Positions 52,203-60,668 of a DNA stretch of 64,000 bases are shown one piece after another. Origin of the DNA: Methanoculleus chikugoensis (GTDB lineage: Archaea > Halobacteriota > Methanomicrobia > Methanomicrobiales > Methanoculleaceae); contig NZ_AP019781.1 of the NCBI RefSeq assembly GCF_019669965.1, positions 2,295,092 to 2,359,091 of the forward strand, read 5' to 3'. The notes below the pieces were generated by a model. The model had not been told where the DNA came from. It was given only the letters and a program-made list of their open reading frames with translations, and ran no database searches. Position numbers and translations under genes: made by a program. Each line of letters starts with the position of its first letter. The first letter of the stretch is position 1.

Positions 52203-54980
52203 GTGGGCGGATTAGATATGCAGGGCAACGAACGGGAGTGCATCGCCCGGTGGGAGCACGCGTTCGAGGCCGATCCGGCAGAGAAGGAGAAATATTACCT
52301 GACCGTGGCGTACCCGTATCCAAGCGGGGCGATGCACGTCGGGCACGGACGGACCTACATCGTTCCGGACGTCCTTGCCCGGTACGAGCGGATGAGGGGG
52401 AAACAGGTCCTCTTCCCGATGGCGTTCCACGTCACCGGCACCCCGGTCATCGGGATCTCGAAGAGGATCGCGAACGGCGACACGCAGACGATAGGACTCT
52501 ACCGCGACCTCTACCGGGTGCCGCAGGATATCCTTGACCGGTTCATCGACCCGATGGAGATCGTCCGGTACTTCTCGGAGGAGTACCGGCGCGTGATGCA
52601 GAAGTGCGGGCTCTCTATCGATTGGCGGCGGCGATTCATCACCGTCGACCCGCAGTACAGCAGGTTCATCGAGTGGCAGTACAAGCACCTGCACGAGGAG
52701 GAGCACGTCGTCAAAGGGGCGCACCCGGTCAAGTACTGCCCGCAGTGCGAGAACCCGGTCGGCGACCACGACCTTCTCGAGGGCGACAAGGCCGAGATCG
52801 TCAAGTTCACCCTGGTCCTCTTCCAGTGGGGCGACGCCAGGATCCCGTGCGCGACCCTCCGGCCCGAGACGATCTACGGCGTGACGAACCTCTGGGTGAA
52901 CCCGGCCGTCACCTACGTCCGGGCGACGGTCGACGGCGATGAGTGGGTCTTAAGCCGCGAGGCTGCGGCGAAACTCGCCCTGCAGGACCACGAGGTCACC
53001 GTGGGAGAGGAGATCCCCGGAACGGTGCTCGTCGACCAGACGGTCTCCCACCCACTCTCCGGCGAGGTCCCCGTCCTCCCGGCGACCTTCGTCGACCCGG
53101 ACATGGGGGCCGGGATCGTGATGAGCGTTCCCGCCCACGCACCCTTCGACTACATCGCGCTCCGCGACCTGCAGCAGCAGGGGAAGTACACGGGCATCCA
53201 GCCGGTCCCGCTCATATCCGTCGAGGGCTACGGCGAGATCCCGGCAAAGGACGCGGTCGAGCGGGCGGGTATCCGCGACCAGAACGATCCGGGGATGGAG
53301 GCGCTCACCCAGGAGGTCTACAGTGCGGAGTTCTCCCGCGGGAAGGTCTTTGACAACTACGGCGGAAAGCCGGTCCGCGAGGCCCGGGATGATGTGGCGG
53401 CGCTGATGATGGAACGCTACGGCTCGATCCCGATGTACGAGTTCGATAACCGGCAGGTGATCTGCCGGTGCGGTGGGCGGGTCTTTGTGAAGATCCTGCA
53501 CGACCAGTGGTTCCTGGAGTACAGCGACCCGTGCTGGAAGGAGCAGGTGAAGACCCAGCTCGAGCGGATGGCGCTCGTCCCGCCCGAGGTCAGGACGGAG
53601 TTCGTCCGGACGGTCGACTGGCTGAAGGACTGGGCCTGCACCCGGCGGGTGGGGCTCGGGACGAAACTCCCCTGGGACCCGACCTGGATCATCGAACCGC
53701 TCTCCGACTCGACGATCTACATGGCCTACTACACGATCGCCCACCACTTAAAGGCCATTCCGCCGGAGGACCTGACACCGGAGGTCTTCGAGTACATCTT
53801 CTTCGGGGAAGGGAATCCCGAGACCGTCGACCGCGAGACGCTTGACCGGCTCAGGAACGAGTTCCTCTACTGGTACCCCTACGACTACCGGTTCTCGGCG
53901 AAAGATCTCATCTCGAACCACCTCACCTTCCAGCTCTTCCACCACCGGGCGATCTTCCCGCAGGAACTGCAGCCGCAGGGCATGGTGGTCTTCGGGATGG
54001 GGCTCCTGAACGGGGCGAAGATGTCCTCGAGCAAGGGCAACGTCTTCCTGCTCGAGGACGCCGTGGAGGAGTTCGGGGCCGATACGGTCAGGATGTTCCT
54101 CGTCGGGAGCGCCGAGCCCTGGCAGGACTTCGACTGGAGGAACGAACTCGTCTCGTCGACGAGGAAGCAGATCGAGCGGTTCTGGAACACGGTTACGGAG
54201 GCAAAAGAAGCGACGGGCGCCTACGATATCGACGCCTGGCTCGCGAGCAGGCTCCAGAAGCGCATCGAGAGCGCCACCATGGCGCTCGATCTCTTCCAGA
54301 CCCGGCAGGCGCTGCAGGAGGCGTTCTTCGGTGTGGAGGCCGACCTGAAGTGGTACCGCCGCCGCCTGCCCGAGGGCGCAACCGGCGGGGCGGTGATGCA
54401 GGACCTCTGCCGCACCTGGGTGCGGCTGCTTGCTCCCTTCATCCCGTTCACCTGCGAGGCGCTCTGGAGCGACGTCGGCGGGAAAGGCATGGTCTCCTTC
54501 GCCCCCTGGCCCGAGGTAGACGAGAGCAGGGTCAGCCCGGCGATCGAGCTCGCCGAGGAACTCCTCGCCCGGACGGTCGAGGACATCGAGTCGATCAGAA
54601 GACTCATCCCGATGGAGCCGACGTCGATCAGCCTCTTCGTCGCCCCCGCCTGGAAGCACGAGGCCTTCCGGATCATCGCGGCATCGGCCGATAAGACGAG
54701 GGTGATGCGGGAGATCATGCAGAACGAGGAGATGCGCAGGCGCGGCCGCGAGGCGACCGATGCCGCGAAGCAGATCACGAAACTTGTCCTGAAGCTGCCG
54801 CCCGAACTCGTGAAGCAGCTCACAGCGTCGCCGCTCGACGAGCAGGCGGTCCTCGAGGGCGCACGGGCGTTCCTGGAGCACGAGTTCGGCGTGCCGGTGA
54901 AGGTCCTCGACGCCGAGGCGAGCTCGCACCCGAAAGCCTCGGGGGCGCTGCCGTTCAAGCCGGCGATTGTGATCGAATAG
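52203..54980 (+). CDS. leuS: Leucyl-tRNA synthetase
   Basis: 925 aa, archaeal/eukaryal type. HIGH-like HVGHG at residues 45-49 (YPYPSGAMHVGHG), CP1 editing domain (about 220-430, VTNLWVNPAVTYV; TFVDPDMGAGIV), KMSKS as KMSSSKGN at about 606. C-terminal anticodon-binding helices. Attaches leucine to tRNA-Leu. GTG 52203 chosen because GGAGG lies 6 bases before it; ATG 52218 is an alternative. T-rich terminators follow the stop (about 54990-55005). Confidence 0.97.
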   Translation: MGGLDMQGNERECIARWEHAFEADPAEKEKYYLTVAYPYPSGAMHVGHGRTYIVPDVLARYERMRGKQVLFPMAFHVTGTPVIGISKRIANGDTQTIGLYRDLYRVPQDILDRFIDPMEIVRYFSEEYRRVMQKCGLSIDWRRRFITVDPQYSRFIEWQYKHLHEEEHVVKGAHPVKYCPQCENPVGDHDLLEGDKAEIVKFTLVLFQWGDARIPCATLRPETIYGVTNLWVNPAVTYVRATVDGDEWVLSREAAAKLALQDHEVTVGEEIPGTVLVDQTVSHPLSGEVPVLPATFVDPDMGAGIVMSVPAHAPFDYIALRDLQQQGKYTGIQPVPLISVEGYGEIPAKDAVERAGIRDQNDPGMEALTQEVYSAEFSRGKVFDNYGGKPVREARDDVAALMMERYGSIPMYEFDNRQVICRCGGRVFVKILHDQWFLEYSDPCWKEQVKTQLERMALVPPEVRTEFVRTVDWLKDWACTRRVGLGTKLPWDPTWIIEPLSDSTIYMAYYTIAHHLKAIPPEDLTPEVFEYIFFGEGNPETVDRETLDRLRNEFLYWYPYDYRFSAKDLISNHLTFQLFHHRAIFPQELQPQGMVVFGMGLLNGAKMSSSKGNVFLLEDAVEEFGADTVRMFLVGSAEPWQDFDWRNELVSSTRKQIERFWNTVTEAKEATGAYDIDAWLASRLQKRIESATMALDLFQTRQALQEAFFGVEADLKWYRRRLPEGATGGAVMQDLCRTWVRLLAPFIPFTCEALWSDVGGKGMVSFAPWPEVDESRVSPAIELAEELLARTVEDIESIRRLIPMEPTSISLFVAPAWKHEAFRIIAASADKTRVMREIMQNEEMRRRGREATDAAKQITKLVLKLPPELVKQLTASPLDEQAVLEGARAFLEHEFGVPVKVLDAEASSHPKASGALPFKPAIVIE

Positions 54981-55592
54981 GACGCTCACTCTTTTTTACG
55001 CTTTTTCGAGCATGGTTCTTTAAGCGTCCATCCCCCACGCCCCTCGTATCTCCATGGAGATTCGGCGGTGGAGCCGGGGCAGAGGGTCTTGTATACAATA
55101 AGGATGAAGGCCACTGTCCGTCACATGCCTCTTGAACAACCAAAACGAGGGAAAAGCCCGTTACGGTGGACCGTTGGGGTATCGCCATTGGGGGTGGGGC
55201 CGACGGGGAGGGGGGCAACCCCCCCCCCCTGTCTCCGACACCCATCTCAGGTGCTTCGGATCTGATTGAGAGACCGCTCCCTTCGCCCCCCACCCCTCCC
55301 GGCCTCCGGCCTCCTCCCCCGCACCTGACGGTGCTTTAACTCCTGCCGTTCCGGCAGTCGTTCCCCGCCCACGAGGGGCGGGGGCAGTGCATGGCGATAG
55401 CCAATGGAAAGCCGTGCATGGGTTTGTGTATCCCGCCAGAGAACTGAAGCGGGAGATGACCTGCGTACAAGTGACAAGCAACGACATCAGAACGGCAGGA
55501 GCACTCTACCTCACTGCACCGAAAATCAGAATGAAGAACGCGGATTTACAGCCCGCAAAAGAGAAGCGATACCGGGTCGAAGAAAAATCCGG
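54981..55592. other. Gene-poor region with hairpins and homopolymer tracts
   Basis: 612 bases after leuS. T6/T5 tracts (54991-55005), TTGTATACAATA palindrome near 55090, GGGGG-caa-C11 (55211-55229), then stems CGCACC-tgac-GGTGC and CTGCCG-ttc-CGGCAG, and CCCCGCCC-N5-GGGCGGGG. The 55430-55590 part has plus-strand frames (for instance one ending in LKREMTCVQVTS-like text) with no family I can defend; a decayed mobile element is possible but unproven. Confidence 0.45.
55320..55385. repeat. Hairpin repeat units, copy 4
   Basis: The 40 bases 55321-55360 match 60874-60913 at 32 positions: GCACC-tgac-GGTGC then CTCCTGCCG-ttc-CGGCAGTCG. Immediately followed by CCCCGCCC-ACGAG-GGGCGGGG, a stronger stem not seen elsewhere. 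Confidence 0.7.
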
Positions 55593-55937
55593 TTACTCTT
55601 TCCCCTTTACGGCCTGCTGGGCCTTCTTCGCCCGCTCTTTCGCCGTATACCCGGTCACCTGCTGGAGGTAATTGCGGAACCGGCGGTTGGTGTCGATGAT
55701 CGTCTCGTCGTCGACGATCTTGTCCGCCTCAGTATCGACGACGAGTGTTTTGCCTCCTGTACCCACCCAGACCTCAAGACGCAGGAGTGCTCCGTAGGAG
55801 ATGCTATAGTGGCCGTCCTCCGCCGCACGGGGTTCGGTCCCGAACTGGTCGCGGAGTCCCTGGATCATTGATTCTGCAAGTTGTTTCGTGTATCCGCGCT
55901 TGATCTGGTATTCCTGCATAATATTTTTAAGGGACAT
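55593..55937 (-). CDS. DUF5611 family protein
   Basis: 114 aa. QEYQIKRGYTKQLAESMIQG, YSISYGALLRLEVWVGTGGK, LVVDTEADKIVDDETIIDTN and NRRFRNYLQQVTGYTAKER match a small archaeal family known mainly from methanogens. Cytoplasmic alpha/beta protein, no catalytic motif. Promoter lies in the 29 bases shared with the divergent PAC2 gene. Confidence 0.82.
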   Translation of the reverse strand: MSLKNIMQEYQIKRGYTKQLAESMIQGLRDQFGTEPRAAEDGHYSISYGALLRLEVWVGTGGKTLVVDTEADKIVDDETIIDTNRRFRNYLQQVTGYTAKERAKKAQQAVKGKE

Positions 55938-55966
55938 TCAGCTATGTTAAACTAATCCAGGAGTGA

Positions 55967-56692
55967 GTGATTGATCCCATGGACGATATAAAGGTTATAT
56001 CCAGAGCGCTCGAGGGCGCCGAAAAGACGGTCCTGATCGGCTTTCCCGGGAGCGGGCTCGTCGGGAGTATCGCCCTGCAATACCTCGTCGAGCAGATGGA
56101 ATTCGAGCAGATCGGGGCGATCACGAGCAAATACTTTCCCCCGGTCGCCCTTATGACGAAGGGCGTGATCAACGCCCCCGTACGCCTCTACGAGAAGGAT
56201 CACCTCGTCGCGGTCATCTCCGACGTCCCCATCCACCCGGCGATCTGCTACGAGGTGGCGAACGGCATCATGGACTGGCTCGCACAGTTCGACATCAAAG
56301 AGGTCGTCACGATCGCCGGGATCATCACGAACGAACCGGAGAAGAGGGTCTTCGGGGTCGCGACCAGCAGCGGAGCGCTGCAGCGCGTCGAAGAGAAGAC
56401 GATCATCCTTCCGATGGGGAGCATATCCGGCGTCGCGGCAAGCCTCCTCACGGAGTGCAAGACGCGGGGCATCCCGGGGATAGGGCTCCTCGGCGAGACG
56501 GTGAACACCCCCGATCCGCGGTCGTCCGCGGCCACGATCGAGGTTCTGAACCAGATCTACGGCCTCAACCTGGACATCCAGCCGCTGCTCGAACAGGCGG
56601 TGGAGATCGAGGCTGCAATGTCCCAGATAGCCGAGCAGGTGCAGAAGACCGAGGCCGCGCCCCGGAGAGAACAGCTGCCGATGTACGGGTGA
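55967..56692 (+). CDS. Proteasome assembly chaperone (PAC2) family protein
   Basis: 241 aa. VLIGFPGSGLVGSIALQYLV, GAITSKYFPPVALM, GVINAPVRLYEKDHLVAVIS and TIAGIITNEPEKRVFGVATS define the PAC2/DUF75 fold. Archaeal PbaA/PbaB-like proteins may chaperone proteasome or other assemblies. C-terminal helical tail (EQAVEIEAAMSQIAEQVQ). GTG 55967 follows GGAG closely; ATG 55979 is equally possible. Seven bases before DUF473. Confidence 0.88.
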   Translation: MIDPMDDIKVISRALEGAEKTVLIGFPGSGLVGSIALQYLVEQMEFEQIGAITSKYFPPVALMTKGVINAPVRLYEKDHLVAVISDVPIHPAICYEVANGIMDWLAQFDIKEVVTIAGIITNEPEKRVFGVATSSGALQRVEEKTIILPMGSISGVAASLLTECKTRGIPGIGLLGETVNTPDPRSSAATIEVLNQIYGLNLDIQPLLEQAVEIEAAMSQIAEQVQKTEAAPRREQLPMYG

Positions 56693-56698
56693 GGAACC

Positions 56699-57088
56699 AT
56701 GAAGTACGCAGCGTTAACCGGAATCTCGCCGTCGGTCATTGCCGAACTCAAGAGCGGCAAGGCCCGCACCCTCGAGCTGAACAGCGCCCACAACATCATC
56801 ACGCTGACCGAGACCGCCCCCGGCGAGTGCATCTTCATGACGTCGATCAACGAGGAAGACCTCTCACCCGGCGATCCGGGGATCATGGTCGATCTCCTCG
56901 CCCTCAGCATCGGCATGAGACGGATCGAGGTCACCAACCCGTTCTTCTACGAGGAGAGGGAGCGAATGTCCGCCCGGATCAAGGTCCAGTTCCGGGGGGT
57001 GACCATCGCACGCGACGTGGAGGGGCGGAAGTGGGGAGACCCGACCAAGGTCGAGATCATCCGGTCGGCATGTTACCGGGCCGGATAA
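56699..57088 (+). CDS. DUF473 family protein
   Basis: 129 aa. YAALTGISPSVIAELKSGKA, ARTLELNSAHNIITLTE, GECIFMTSINEEDLSPGDPG and a final KWGDPTKVEIIRSACYR agree with methanogen-specific DUF473 proteins. Beta-rich; function unknown. Co-oriented with and 6 bases from the PAC2-family gene. T6 tract 10 bases after the stop (CCCCCTTTTTT). Confidence 0.88.
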   Translation: MKYAALTGISPSVIAELKSGKARTLELNSAHNIITLTETAPGECIFMTSINEEDLSPGDPGIMVDLLALSIGMRRIEVTNPFFYEERERMSARIKVQFRGVTIARDVEGRKWGDPTKVEIIRSACYRAG

Positions 57089-57166
57089 TACCCCCTTTTT
57101 TACCCATCTCCCGACCCTCAAAGGGTTAATATCCCCATGCGACCAAAATGTATGGGAATACCACAG

Positions 57167-57241
57167 GGGTCTGTGGCTTAGCCAGGACATAGCGCCGGGC
57201 TTCTAACCCGGATGCCGGGGGTTCGAATCCCCCCAGGCCCG
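57167..57241 (+). tRNA. tRNA-Arg (anticodon TCT)
   Basis: 75 bases. Acceptor GGGTCTG pairs with CAGGCCC (one G-U), D arm GCTT..AGC, anticodon stem CCGGG/CCCGG with loop CTTCTAA (anticodon TCT, reads AGA/AGG arginine codons), T arm CGGGG/CCCCG with loop TTCGAAT. No intron; CCA not encoded. A possible promoter element TTAATATCC lies about 40 bases upstream. Confidence 0.93.
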
Positions 57242-57577
57242 TCTGTTTTTGAAGTTCAGTCACGAGTAACGGGTATGTCCATCCCCATCGTTCGTTCTCG
57301 GGCATAGAGAGCCAGGGGGACTTCGGCACCTCCTCCGGGTCAGGGATGAGAGATGTTCGGCATGGCACCCGGTGTACCATGAAATATAACCGCGAGTTAT
57401 TAACTAACCATTAGTTATATTACGACCGACAGGCATACTCCTCGGGCGAGACTCACCCCGGGAACCATACCTCCTGAGGGGCGAGGAGCGCGATCGGGTC
57501 CTGAAGATAGGCCCCTTAAGAAAAATTAAGGAAAGAAGCGTTGAGTGGAGAGTTCATACAACGATGGAGTGCATGAA
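57242..57577. other. Upstream region of the redox cassette
   Basis: 336 bases between the tRNA and the flavodoxin gene. Holds T5 after the tRNA (57245-57249), two tandem palindromes (57386-57417), a GTTATATTA TATA-like element (57414-57422) and RBS GGAG at 57566. The distance from TATA to ATG (155 bases) implies a long leader. No gene seen. Confidence 0.55.
57386..57417. promoter_or_regulatory. Tandem palindromes, candidate TetR operator
   Basis: ATAAC-N5-GTTAT (57386-57400) and directly adjoining TAACTAA-CCA-TTAGTTA (57401-57417), the latter a perfect 7-base inverted repeat. All share TAAC/GTTA half-sites. Placed over a likely promoter of the cassette whose last gene encodes a TetR regulator. 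Confidence 0.5.
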
Positions 57578-58378
57578 ATGAAGATAGAGTCCGTGAAACT
57601 GGTTTATTTTTCACCTACCAGAACAACGAAAGCGGTTGTCGAGGGCATTGCACGCGGATTGAATCCCGCCAGCGTGGAGATGCTCGACATCACCCGGCCG
57701 GATGCGAGAGTACAGCCGCTCCGAACTTCGGAGAACGAGCTCCTCGTCATCGGTGTGCCGGTGTACATGGGAAGGGTGCCGGCGCTCCTGACCGAATGGC
57801 TGCACGCGATCTCCGCCCGGAATACGCCTGCGGTATGTGTCGTCGTCTACGGCAACCGGGTGTATGAAGATGCGCTCATCGAGCTGAAGGATATCCTGAG
57901 CGGGTGCGGATGCAGACCGATCGCCGGTGCAGCCTACATCGGGGAGCACTCGTTCTCCACCGACGAGACCCCGACGGCGAAAGATCGTCCGGATGCAGGC
58001 GATCTGCACCACGCAGAGTCGTTCGGGCGAATGATACAGGAGAAACTCGCCGCCATCCCCTCCGCCGATCGGATCGCCGATCTCGACATACCCGGCTGCC
58101 GTCCTTACCGGGGGGATTCGCGACTGTGGACGGTCGATTTTATCGCGGTCAGCGATGCGTGTATCCAGTGCGGGATCTGTGCGGCCGGATGCCCCGTCGG
58201 TGCCATCGATCCGGAGGATAGTGCCCTGATCGACACGGCAGCGTGCATCACCTGCTGTGCGTGCACCAAAAACTGCCCGCAACATGCCAGATCGATGAAA
58301 CCCGGGCCGGTCAAAGACGCATCGATGCGCCTTCATACGCTGTATAGCGAGCGAAAGGAGCCAGAATACTTCCTGTAA
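57578..58378 (+). CDS. Flavodoxin-ferredoxin fusion (EFR1 type)
   Basis: 266 aa from ATG 57578. N-terminal flavodoxin-like domain with FMN loop FSPTRTTKAVVEG and VIGVPVYMGRVP; C-terminal pair of 4Fe-4S motifs: CIQCGICAAGCPVGAI and CITCCACTKNCPQHA. Transfers electrons between FMN and clusters; partner enzymes unknown. GGAG 8 bases upstream supports this start over a GTG at 57545. First gene after the palindromic operator region. Confidence 0.9.
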   Translation: MKIESVKLVYFSPTRTTKAVVEGIARGLNPASVEMLDITRPDARVQPLRTSENELLVIGVPVYMGRVPALLTEWLHAISARNTPAVCVVVYGNRVYEDALIELKDILSGCGCRPIAGAAYIGEHSFSTDETPTAKDRPDAGDLHHAESFGRMIQEKLAAIPSADRIADLDIPGCRPYRGDSRLWTVDFIAVSDACIQCGICAAGCPVGAIDPEDSALIDTAACITCCACTKNCPQHARSMKPGPVKDASMRLHTLYSERKEPEYFL

Positions 58379-58438
58379 CGGGTAGACTCATGCCGGCAAT
58401 CGGGAGATATTTCAGGGATACAGACTGAGGATATATGT

Positions 58439-59281
58439 ATGGAGCACCGTTCGTTCTACGCAGTCCGCCCCCTCCTCCCCGTCTACCCGGAGCCGGAGGA
58501 GACACCGCCTGCACGGAAGCGCTGGATCCTGGTCAGGGAGAGTTCCGTGCTCTTCGCGAGCAAACCGGCACCCGGCACCGTCCTCATGCCGGACCCGCTC
58601 CCCGCCGGTCTCGCGTGCGGTGCGCCGGCGTACCTCGGCACCTGTGACGACGTCGTCTACTACGCTGCCGAGGTCGCTGCCGGTGCCGCGCCGCCGGCCG
58701 GCTGGCAGCCGTCGCCGGTCAGGGAACTCTTCGGAAAGGTTCCGGAAGACGACATGGCCGTTGCCTCCTATGCCGTGCGGATCCTCGACTTCGAGCGGTC
58801 GACCGCCTTCTGCGGCAGGTGCGGTGCAACAACCCGCCCGCTCACGACCGAGCGGGCACGGGTCTGCACGGCCTGCAACCGCATCATCTACCCCCGGATC
58901 TCCCCCGCCGTCATCGTGCTGATCAAGAAGGGGGAGGAGGTTCTGCTCGCCCGTTCCCCCCGCTTCCCGCAGGGAATCTTCTCGGTCATCGCCGGCTTCA
59001 ACGAGCCCGGTGAGAACCTCGAACAGACCGTCCACCGCGAGGTCGGTGAAGAGGTCGGCATTGCGGTGCGAAACCTCCGGTACTTCGGGAGCGAGCCCTG
59101 GCCGTTTCCCGACTCGCTCATGATCGGCTTCGTCGCGGAGCATGCCGGAGGGGAGATCCGGGTCGACAACCAGGAGATCGAAGCCGCCGGCTGGTTTACC
59201 CGCGACACCCTGCCCGCTGTCCCAACAGGAGCGAGCATCTCGCGGGCGCTGATCGAGGCCTGGATCCGGCGGGAGATTTAA
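58439..59281 (+). CDS. nudC: NADH pyrophosphatase (Nudix, NudC-like)
   Basis: 280 aa. N-terminal NUDIX-like domain, four-Cys zinc ribbon (CGRCGATTRP; CTACNRI, about 122-147), and Nudix box GFNEPGENLEQTVHREVGEE (last residues VGI follow) at about 184-206, then FIGFVAEH-type substrate loop with SEPWPFPDSLM, the NudC SQPWPFP signature. Hydrolyses NAD(H) to NMN(H) and AMP, in bacteria also NAD-capped RNA. Second gene of the redox cassette. Confidence 0.94.
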   Translation: MEHRSFYAVRPLLPVYPEPEETPPARKRWILVRESSVLFASKPAPGTVLMPDPLPAGLACGAPAYLGTCDDVVYYAAEVAAGAAPPAGWQPSPVRELFGKVPEDDMAVASYAVRILDFERSTAFCGRCGATTRPLTTERARVCTACNRIIYPRISPAVIVLIKKGEEVLLARSPRFPQGIFSVIAGFNEPGENLEQTVHREVGEEVGIAVRNLRYFGSEPWPFPDSLMIGFVAEHAGGEIRVDNQEIEAAGWFTRDTLPAVPTGASISRALIEAWIRREI

Positions 59282-59363
59282 CGAAAGGGGCCGGCGGATC
59301 TCGTCGAGAGGGGAGAAGAGATCGGGACTGGATATGCATGGAGAAAAAGAGACTGGGTGATGG

Positions 59364-59951
59364 ATGATGACGAAGGTGATTGCGATCAACGGCAGCCCCC
59401 GGAGAAAGGGGAATACCTCCATTCTGATGGGGCACATCCTGGAAGAGCTCGAAGACGCCGGTATCGCCACCGAAGAGGTGAGCCTGAGCGGAGGCGTGGC
59501 ACGGGGGTGTACCGCCTGCATGAGATGCCGGGAGAGCCGGGACGGGCATTGCGTCTTTGACGATGATATCGTCAACACCTGCATCGATAAAATGGCCGAT
59601 GCGGACGGGATCATTCTTGGTTCGCCGGTGTACTTTCTGGACGTCACGGCCGAGATGAAAGGATTGATCGACCGGGCGGGGCTTGTCGCAATGGTCAATA
59701 ACGACCTCTTCCAGCGCAAGGTCGGCGTTGCAGTGACCGTCATGCGCCGGGCCGGAGCCACCGCCGCCCTGAACACGATGATCAACTTCATGGTGTATTC
59801 CGGCATGGTCGTCCCGGGAAAGCCCGTTATCGGCATCGGGAGAGAGATCGGTGCGATCCTGGGGGATGAAGAGGGAATCAGGCGTGCCCATGATGCCGGG
59901 AAGAACATGGTGTGGCTGCTTGAGGCGCTCTCGACCGCGCGTGCATCGTGA
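59364..59951 (+). CDS. NADPH-dependent FMN reductase/iron-sulfur flavoprotein-like
   Basis: 195 aa. FMN site INGSPRRKGNTSILM, then CTACMRCRESRDGHCVFDDD with four Cys (compact motif as in iron-sulfur flavoproteins or redox-active thiols), and GSPVYFLDVTAEMKGLIDR. Resembles methanogen iron-sulfur flavoproteins, which reduce oxygen species or other acceptors. Two consecutive ATGs at the start. Upstream of the TetR gene by 33 bases. Confidence 0.88.
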   Translation: MMTKVIAINGSPRRKGNTSILMGHILEELEDAGIATEEVSLSGGVARGCTACMRCRESRDGHCVFDDDIVNTCIDKMADADGIILGSPVYFLDVTAEMKGLIDRAGLVAMVNNDLFQRKVGVAVTVMRRAGATAALNTMINFMVYSGMVVPGKPVIGIGREIGAILGDEEGIRRAHDAGKNMVWLLEALSTARAS

Positions 59952-59984
59952 GAGGGAAGACCGGACAGCAACGGGAGATTAGAT

Positions 59985-60668
59985 ATGGGAATAGCCGAGA
60001 GAAGACAACGAGAGAAGAAACAGCGAAAGACCGAGATCGCCGACGCAGCCGAGCGTCTCTTCTTCTCCCGGGGTTATGAAGACGTCTCGATGGACGACAT
60101 CGCCCGGGAGGTCGAACTGAACAAGGCCACCATCTATCTCTATTTTAAGAATAAGGAGGCGCTCTTTGCCACCATCGTTCTGCGTGGCATTGAGATCCTC
60201 AAGGAGAAGTACCTGGAGTGCATGGAAAAAGATGTTCCCGGGATCGTCAAGGTGACCCTGATGGGGCGGGCTTACTACCGGTTCTCGCAGGAGTACCCGG
60301 AATACCTCCGACTGATCCACTTCTACGGCTCCGAACGGTTTTCCCGGGAGAACCCGTACACCGCAGAGATTGGAAAGGGATACGGCACCTGCCGCAGGAT
60401 GCTTGCGGACGCGGTCCGGGAGGGGATCGACGACGGCACCATCCGGGGCGATCTCGATCCCTTCCTGACCTCGATGTACCTTATGACATCCTTCATGGGC
60501 ATCCTCTCCATGGAACACAGATGGAAGCTGGCGATCGAGGCAGAGGGGTTCAGTTACGACCGGTTCGCCGACGAGTTCTTCCGGTTCATCATGCCGGCGA
60601 TCTCTTCCGGCGGGGGATCTCAGGATATCGACGATCTCGCGAAACCTGAAGAGAGGAAGAGATCGTAG
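59985..60668 (+). CDS. TetR family transcriptional regulator
   Basis: 227 aa. N-terminal HTH (IADAAERLFFSRGYEDVSMD, then AREVELNKATIYLYFKNKEALF) and C-terminal ligand domain with RAYYRFSQEYPEYLRLIHFY. Typical repressor responding to a small ligand. Last gene in the cassette and likely autoregulated at the palindromes 2.6 kb upstream. RBS GGGAG. Confidence 0.93.
   Translation: MGIAERRQREKKQRKTEIADAAERLFFSRGYEDVSMDDIAREVELNKATIYLYFKNKEALFATIVLRGIEILKEKYLECMEKDVPGIVKVTLMGRAYYRFSQEYPEYLRLIHFYGSERFSRENPYTAEIGKGYGTCRRMLADAVREGIDDGTIRGDLDPFLTSMYLMTSFMGILSMEHRWKLAIEAEGFSYDRFADEFFRFIMPAISSGGGSQDIDDLAKPEERKRS

Noticed and set aside
50246-52243. 665-codon minus-strand frame opposite the PIN-ATPase-KH gene
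   Set aside because: Mirror frame of a well-supported gene; composition (Asp, Arg, Val, His rich) is typical of shadows and no family motif appears.
53748-54989. 413-codon minus-strand frame opposite leuS
   Set aside because: Fully covered by leuS, whose motifs are intact; no independent evidence.
55211-55229. G5/C11 stem as a Rho-like or intrinsic terminator
   Set aside because: No T-run follows on either strand, and leuS already has T tracts directly after its stop.
54955-55293. Minus-strand frame between leuS and DUF5611
   Set aside because: Pro/Gly-rich text created by homopolymer tracts; no start signal or family similarity.
55387-55671. Plus-strand frame with transposase-like tail
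   Set aside because: A resemblance to the end of TnpB-type proteins was considered but is too weak, and the frame runs into the opposite DUF5611 gene.
57167-57241. tRNA-Arg as the attachment site of an integrated element
   Set aside because: No integrase gene nearby and no repeat of the tRNA 3' end found in the following 4 kb.
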